Shown here: positions 4,850 to 9,072 of the stretch, piece after piece
Position numbering within the stretch: position 1 is the first letter of the stretch
Layout of the letters: every line of letters begins with the position of its first letter
Origin: Candidatus Helarchaeota archaeon
GTDB taxonomy: Archaea > Asgardarchaeota > Lokiarchaeia > Helarchaeales > HEL-GB-A
Assembly: GCA_016840125.1 (NCBI GenBank)
Contig: JAEOSY010000601.1
Coordinates: forward strand, 1-9,072
DNA length: 9,072 bases
Direction of reading: 5' to 3'
Notes under the pieces: model-generated
What the model saw: only the letters and a program-made list of their open reading frames with translations
Told to the model about the DNA's origin: nothing
Databases searched by the model: none
Made by a program: the position numbers and the translations under genes

Positions 4850-7531
4850 TTAAGGTATTATATCCCGACGTCTGTAGAGAATAAAAGCTGCTAAACCAAC
4901 GCCAATTATTGGGAAAAGGAGGAGCAACAGGATTGTAGATATGGATGCTCCAGATGCAATGGAAACCGTTACTGTTTCGCAATTAGAGGGTGTACTATTC
5001 ACCCACCCATTGCTTGCTACAATCACATAGAAGTACTGATTATTAGTTTCAATGTGATCAATATAACTGCTTTGGTTAACACTAGCAATAGGAACAAGCC
5101 CAACCACTGAATTAATAATTGAAGTAGCCCGATAGATGTAATAAATCGTTGAGTTTATTATGTCATTCCAATTCAAATAAATAATTCCATCGGAATCAAC
5201 TGCAGGCTCAATTGGGTCAAGATCTGGAGTTTCTGGGGGAATGGCGACCGTTACGTTTTCGCAGTCGGAGATCGAGCTATTCGCCCATCCATCAAACGCA
5301 ACTATCACGTAATAATAGATCCCATTAGTTGAAATTGAATCAGTACAGTTGCTTGTATTGACGGTGGTAATAGGGGTTAATCCATCAATCGAAGTTATAA
5401 AAGAAGTATTTCTATAGACATAATAAATGGTTTCCTCATTAATATCTGTCCAGTTTAATGTAATATTTCCATCTGAATTAATTGAGGGTATGATTGGATC
5501 GAGATCAGGGGCATAAGGGGGAATGGCGATCGTCACATTTTCACAGTTGGAGATGGAACTATTCATCGACCCGTCCGTCGCTACAATTACATAAAAATAA
5601 ATTCCATTAACCGTGATTATATCCGAATAATTACTGTTTGTAGGGGTACCGATTGGCGTCAAACCATTTAACGCTGTGATATGCGAAGCATTCCGATAGA
5701 CGTAGTATAGGGTCGAGGTCGCCACATCATCCCAATTTAGAGTGATATTACCATCAGAATCGACTGCAGGTGCAATTGGGTCAAGATCTGGAGCTTTCAG
5801 GGGAATGGCAACCGTTACATTTTCGCAGTTGGAGATCGAACTACTTCCTATTGCATTTTTCACGACAATTACGTAAAAATAAACGCCGTTTGCAGTTATT
5901 ATATCAGTATAGTTCAAATCAGAAGTCTGATTAATTGGAGTCAGTCCATCTAAGGTAGTAATATTATGGGTGGCACGATAGATCTCATATTCTGAACCCC
6001 CTATCGATTCGTTCCAATTCAAGTTAATCATCCCATCAGCATCTATACTCGGTGTAATTGCCTCTAAAGTCGTGCTGTTGGGTATCATTGCTCTGTAGGC
6101 ATAAATATCACAATCCCCATCTCTCTGATCTTCCCATGCAATAAAGGCACCTCCACGCCCATCGCTTAATATTTGGCGAGGATTTTGGTCGTTAATTGCT
6201 GTACATATCGCCATTCCATTTAAAGTTCCTTCAGGGTCTCCATATGAATTTATATGTTGCATGTAAACGTCATATCCTGTACCTACCGCATTTCCACGCT
6301 GATCATACCATATGATATGGGCGCCATCTGATCCATCGCTACAAATTTGGGGGTACTGTTGATTATAGGTACTCACGCAAACGGCTCTGCCGTTAAATCC
6401 CCATTGTGCATATCCCGTGGCATTAACCCGTTGCGTATAGATATCATTTGCACTCACGGAAAAATCTCTATAATCTTGCCATGTAATAATCGCACCGCCC
6501 AGTCCATCACTGCAAATAGTGGGATGTTGCTGATTCTCACTCTCATTACAAATTAACAGCCCATTTGACGCCCATTGGCTATGCCCACTTGAATTTATTC
6601 GTTGCGCATAAATATCTTCTACAGAAGTCCCATGCTCCCATGTGATAAGAACCCCTTCTAACCCATCACTGCAAATCTGTGCTTTTTCTTGAGTCCCCGG
6701 GGTCGTGCAAACTTCAGTCCCATTGAGTTTCCATTGAACATGACCCGTGGCATTGATCCGTTGTGCATAAATATCTGTAGAGCCAGTCCTATGATCCTCC
6801 CAGACGATTATGGCACCACCTAATCCATCACTGCAAATGTGGGGATACCATTGATTATTAGTTGCATTGCAAATCACGATATCGTCAGAACTCCAGAGTT
6901 TATCCAGGCTTGAATTAAACCGTTGTGCATATATATCATAAGAAATACCCTTTCTATAATCCATCCAAGTAACGATAACACCGTTTTCCCCATCACTACA
7001 AAGTTCAGCATAAAATTGTTCACCTCCTGCATTATTAATTGCAGTTCCGTTGGGGAGCCCTTGTATATGCCCAGAGGCGTTGACCCGCTGGATGTAAAGG
7101 TCATACTCCACCGACCACGTGATAAAGGCACCACCCAAGCCATCACTGCAAATCTGAGGATAATATTCCTCAGCAGTTCTATTGCCTATTACAATCCCGT
7201 TCTCTACCCATAATACCTGTCCGGAGGCATTTATTCGTTGTACAAAAATATCTAGATCATTATCCCGTAGATCGCGCCAAGTCATGATGATTCCATCTGC
7301 CCCATCGCTGCAAATTAGATTTCCCCATGTTAATAATTGGTCGTTATTAGCAGAACAGATCGCATTACCATCAAGCTCCCACCCCAAATGCTTTAAAGCA
7401 ATATCATTGAATAGCACCGTTCTTTCGTGAGAATTTTGTGGTTCCAATGTAGCGAAAAAAAAATTCAATCCAATAAAAAGCCATGCTATAAAAAGTAAAT
7501 TCAATTTTTTACTTGAAAACATCATTTCCAT
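4850..7531 (-). CDS. Secreted, membrane-anchored propeller and FN3-repeat surface protein
   Basis: An 893-residue envelope protein. Residues 1-30 form a signal peptide (KK then a hydrophobic core 11-27). Residues 52-487 hold eight repeats of about 53 residues with the consensus ICSDGlGGaiitWxDyR..DIYaQRiNasG..W..NG.aIC, probably a beta-propeller. It starts with a half repeat and ends with the complementary half, as in propeller ring closure. Four fibronectin-III-like repeats of 94 residues follow (489-582, 583-676, 677-770, 771-863). A membrane helix (865-885) and RRRD end the chain, so the body lies outside the cell and the tail inside. About 32 N-x-S/T sequons imply heavy glycosylation. A GAGG directly touching the ATG at 7531 is too close for it; ATG at 7525 has six-base spacing and is the likelier true start. 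It is transcribed divergently from a membrane winged-helix protein. Role is unknown; adhesion or a cell-surface coat are the plausible options. Confidence 0.9.
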   Translation of the reverse strand: MEMMFSSKKLNLLFIAWLFIGLNFFFATLEPQNSHERTVLFNDIALKHLGWELDGNAICSANNDQLLTWGNLICSDGADGIIMTWRDLRDNDLDIFVQRINASGQVLWVENGIVIGNRTAEEYYPQICSDGLGGAFITWSVEYDLYIQRVNASGHIQGLPNGTAINNAGGEQFYAELCSDGENGVIVTWMDYRKGISYDIYAQRFNSSLDKLWSSDDIVICNATNNQWYPHICSDGLGGAIIVWEDHRTGSTDIYAQRINATGHVQWKLNGTEVCTTPGTQEKAQICSDGLEGVLITWEHGTSVEDIYAQRINSSGHSQWASNGLLICNESENQQHPTICSDGLGGAIITWQDYRDFSVSANDIYTQRVNATGYAQWGFNGRAVCVSTYNQQYPQICSDGSDGAHIIWYDQRGNAVGTGYDVYMQHINSYGDPEGTLNGMAICTAINDQNPRQILSDGRGGAFIAWEDQRDGDCDIYAYRAMIPNSTTLEAITPSIDADGMINLNWNESIGGSEYEIYRATHNITTLDGLTPINQTSDLNYTDIITANGVYFYVIVVKNAIGSSSISNCENVTVAIPLKAPDLDPIAPAVDSDGNITLNWDDVATSTLYYVYRNASHITALNGLTPIGTPTNSNYSDIITVNGIYFYVIVATDGSMNSSISNCENVTIAIPPYAPDLDPIIPSINSDGNITLNWTDINEETIYYVYRNTSFITSIDGLTPITTVNTSNCTDSISTNGIYYYVIVAFDGWANSSISDCENVTVAIPPETPDLDPIEPAVDSDGIIYLNWNDIINSTIYYIYRATSIINSVVGLVPIASVNQSSYIDHIETNNQYFYVIVASNGWVNSTPSNCETVTVSIASGASISTILLLLLFPIIGVGLAAFILYRRRDIIP
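4943..6067 (-). repeat. Four tandem 282-bp FN3-like repeats
   Basis: Units lie at 6067-5786, 5785-5504, 5503-5222 and 5221-4943 (the last is one codon shorter). The matching motif encoding VAIP or VSIA recurs at 5805, 5523, 5241 and 4959 on the plus strand, exactly 282 bases apart each time. DNA similarity is high around the motif for ENVTVAIP. Conserved elements per unit are LDPI.P..DSDG.I.LNW, YYVYRN, GLTPI, YFYVIVA and NCENVTV. Exact spacing points to unit-wise duplication. Confidence 0.9.
6068..7378 (-). repeat. Eight propeller-like repeats in the surface protein
   Basis: Repeats of roughly 51-57 residues begin at ICSDG-type motifs near residues 73, 127, 178, 232, 287, 339, 396 and 454 (the third reads LCSDG, the last ILSDG). 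Most carry a Cys in 'aIC' and another in 'ICSDG' 12-17 residues apart, suggesting one disulfide per repeat. Six of the eight also carry a sequon at RiN[AS][ST]. Confidence 0.85.
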
Positions 7532-7535
7532 CCTC
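7532..7535 (-). promoter_or_regulatory. Ribosome-binding site deciding the surface-protein start
   Basis: The minus strand reads AAGAGG immediately followed by ATGGAAATGATG. The purine motif touches the first ATG (7531), but lies six bases before the ATG at 7525 and nine before that at 7522, so one of these is the better start. The signal peptide is unaffected. Confidence 0.5.
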
Positions 7536-7562
7536 TTAGTTTATACAGAAATTGTAAAAGAA

Positions 7563-7578
7563 CTATTTTTTAAAATAG
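7563..7578. promoter_or_regulatory. Perfect inverted repeat, operator candidate
   Basis: CTATTTT (7563-7569) and AAAATAG (7572-7578) are perfect inverted copies with a two-base spacer. They lie between a TATA candidate for the leftward gene (minus strand TTATAAAAAA, about 7592-7583) and its start, close to the expected transcript start near 7561. Such a position suits a repressor. The site is AT-rich, so chance is possible. Confidence 0.35.
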
Positions 7579-7606
7579 AGTATTTTTTATAATTATTAAC
7601 ACTCTG

Positions 7607-7630
7607 GTAACTGTGTGATCTAGTAACTGT
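7607..7630. repeat. Direct repeat in the divergent intergenic region
   Basis: GTAACTGT occurs at 7607-7614 and again at 7623-7630, 16 bases apart (about 1.5 helical turns). It is a possible binding site for a DNA-binding regulator encoded next door. Eight-base repeats also occur by chance. Confidence 0.3.
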
Positions 7631-7711
7631 TTGAACTACCTTACATCATCAATTTTGAAAGAATTTAGCATTTAATTTATGAAAAAAGATGTTGTAATAA
7701 CGGAAAATTGT

Positions 7712-7721
7712 GAATTTATCT
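7712..7721 (+). promoter_or_regulatory. TATA-box candidate for the membrane regulator
   Basis: GAATTTATCT about 38 bases before ATG 7754 would give a start near 7742 and a leader of about 12 bases. The match is moderate. Confidence 0.3.
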
Positions 7722-7753
7722 AGTAATGGATCAAGCGTTCATGGTTGATTTCG

Positions 7754-9072
7754 ATGGGGAGTCATGTTGAAGAGTTAAATCAATTCTTTTGGACTTTGAC
7801 AATCTTTATCTTAGTCACTTGCGCTCTCCTCTTTCTCGCACATTCTCTTAAAAAGGAAGAAAAAGATGAAAGGTTATTGATGCTGGGTTTTACAAGCGTA
7901 ACTTTTGGCTTGGCATTGAACCAATTAATTTGGTTTTTGAATACCATCCTCATCCCGCTTGAACATTCGTTCGATTTAATTTCCGTTCTGAGTTATGCGA
8001 TAGGATTTACCCTCTTTTTCTTCACTTTTGATAAAACCATGCAGAAGACGAAATTTCTTCCATTTGGTATCAATGTAATTCTTATTTCACTCCTAATTGG
8101 ATTTGTTTATGGCGATCTGTATTTATTTTTTACATATATCTCCTATATTTTTAATGCAACAGTATTTTGTTCCGTGCTATTATGGTTTTCAAGGAAATCC
8201 GGGGAGGCGTTTAAAGAAACATCATTTTTTTTATTGACTGGCGCAGTAGTATATCTTATCGGCGCAACTTTGCAGTCAGGTTTCATTGAAGATGTGGTTT
8301 CATACAGTCCTATAATTATTTACGCATTCATGGTCGGGGGTGCAATTTTATTCACGTCTCCAGTATTGCTTCAACGTAAGGGAAAGGCGCAATTCAAAAG
8401 GACATTAATCATCTGTTCTGTCACCTGTATAACTCTCGTGTTTGTCGCCCTCTACTTTTTGATAAATCTGTTTCTGTTCTATCAGGTGCACTATCTCATC
8501 ATACTCACGATGATCGTGATGATTTGTGGTTCCACGATAATTGTGATCTATTTTCTCCACAATATCTTCAAAGTATTAGAACCTTCGGAAATTGTTAAGA
8601 GTGAAGGGGCCGTCGAACAAAAGATCGACGTGTTAAATGTGTTTTCGAGGCGGGAATTAAATACAAAGGAAGAAATCTCATTTTTCAAATCACACTTTAA
8701 AGAAAAACACGTGGCTGGAGGGTCGAGATTAACCAAAGCTGATATCCTAACGAACGAAACGAGAAAAAGGATCTACAATTTTATCGAGGAAAATTCGGTG
8801 GTGTACTTTCACCAAATCATGAGGGGCTTAAACCTGCCCACGCATAGCGTTACGTGGCACGTGAATATGTTATTTTCCTTTGATTTTATAGGCAGACTTA
8901 AAATTGAAGAGCGTTATAACCATTATATTTATTATAACAAGGAATTAAGCAGTCAACAAGCGAAAAGACTCTATTTTCTGAAAAATCGAAAATGCCAAGC
9001 TATTCTCGAGTATCTCAAACATCATATTGAGGGGTGTTCGAAAACGCGTCTAGTGAAACAATTGGGAATGCA
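7754..9072 (+). CDS. Multi-spanning membrane protein with C-terminal winged-helix domains, partial
   Basis: An uninterrupted frame of 439 codons runs from ATG 7754 off the right edge; an in-frame TAA lies about 30 bases upstream of the ATG. Residues 11-273 contain eight or nine hydrophobic segments (such as 11-30, 41-68, 73-92, 101-119, 122-146, 156-178, 186-206, 217-243, 247-272). A charged linker (274-330) leads to a winged-helix domain (331-398: ILTNETRKRIYNFIEEN, HQIMRGLNLPTHSVTWHVNML, then a YIYYNKEL wing). A second one begins at 411 (KCQAILEYLKHHIEG, TRLVKQLGM) and is cut by the edge. The form is that of an archaeal membrane-bound one-component regulator, sensing in or at the membrane and binding DNA directly. 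It is divergent from the surface-protein gene, the most obvious target. No enzymatic motif was seen. Sensing signal and targets are unknown. Confidence 0.85.
   Translation, partial: MGSHVEELNQFFWTLTIFILVTCALLFLAHSLKKEEKDERLLMLGFTSVTFGLALNQLIWFLNTILIPLEHSFDLISVLSYAIGFTLFFFTFDKTMQKTKFLPFGINVILISLLIGFVYGDLYLFFTYISYIFNATVFCSVLLWFSRKSGEAFKETSFFLLTGAVVYLIGATLQSGFIEDVVSYSPIIIYAFMVGGAILFTSPVLLQRKGKAQFKRTLIICSVTCITLVFVALYFLINLFLFYQVHYLIILTMIVMICGSTIIVIYFLHNIFKVLEPSEIVKSEGAVEQKIDVLNVFSRRELNTKEEISFFKSHFKEKHVAGGSRLTKADILTNETRKRIYNFIEENSVVYFHQIMRGLNLPTHSVTWHVNMLFSFDFIGRLKIEERYNHYIYYNKELSSQQAKRLYFLKNRKCQAILEYLKHHIEGCSKTRLVKQLGM

Noticed and set aside
6347..7430. Plus-strand and minus-strand frames inside the propeller region
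   Set aside because: They arise from the repeated sequence of the surface-protein gene in other frames.
8548..8736. A 62-residue minus-strand frame
   Set aside because: It is antisense to the uninterrupted membrane-regulator frame and has no domain.

Overview
The window most likely comes from an archaeon, probably of the Asgard group (Lokiarchaeia-like). The evidence is a TFB gene with two cyclin-type repeats, two small roadblock/LC7-type proteins, a longin-like small protein, AT-rich TATA boxes about 25 bases before starts, T-tract terminators, and a large membrane-anchored secreted protein with fibronectin-III-like repeats and about 32 N-glycosylation sequons. The group assignment rests on protein style and gene content; no marker gene was compared.

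Layout. Positions 1-878 (minus strand) hold two abutting genes that resemble CRISPR-associated RAMP proteins. The downstream one runs off the left edge. The upstream one carries the glycine-rich RAMP loop but looks like the surviving 3' part of a decayed gene: coding-like peptides broken by stops and a frame change reach back to a GTG placed correctly behind a TATA box. After a gene-free stretch (879-1256), two minus-strand roadblock proteins form a likely two-gene operon (1257-2160). A 730-base gene-free stretch follows, with a very strong forward TATA box (2508-2517) and no gene behind it. On the plus strand come a longin-like protein (2893-3303), a TFB with an unusual zinc ribbon (3332-4279), and a 60-residue MerR-type helix-turn-helix protein (4369-4551) matching the DNA-binding domain of IS607-type recombinases but lacking the catalytic domain. 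A TATA box at 4702-4714 precedes a short foldable segment (4735-4807) that may be a small RNA.

The right half is a divergent pair. Leftward is an 893-residue surface protein: signal peptide, eight propeller-like repeats, four FN3-like repeats each exactly 282 bp at DNA level, and a C-terminal membrane anchor. Rightward is a multi-spanning membrane protein with winged-helix DNA-binding domains at its C-terminus, cut by the right edge. Their shared 222-base intergenic region has a perfect inverted repeat and a direct repeat, as expected if the membrane regulator controls the surface protein.

How the genes may work together: roadblock and longin proteins usually serve as platforms or regulators for small Ras-like GTPases, but no GTPase is in the window. 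The two transcription regulators (TFB and the membrane winged-helix protein) and the surface protein suggest an accessory region for envelope and regulatory functions beside the edge of a possible CRISPR-cas locus.
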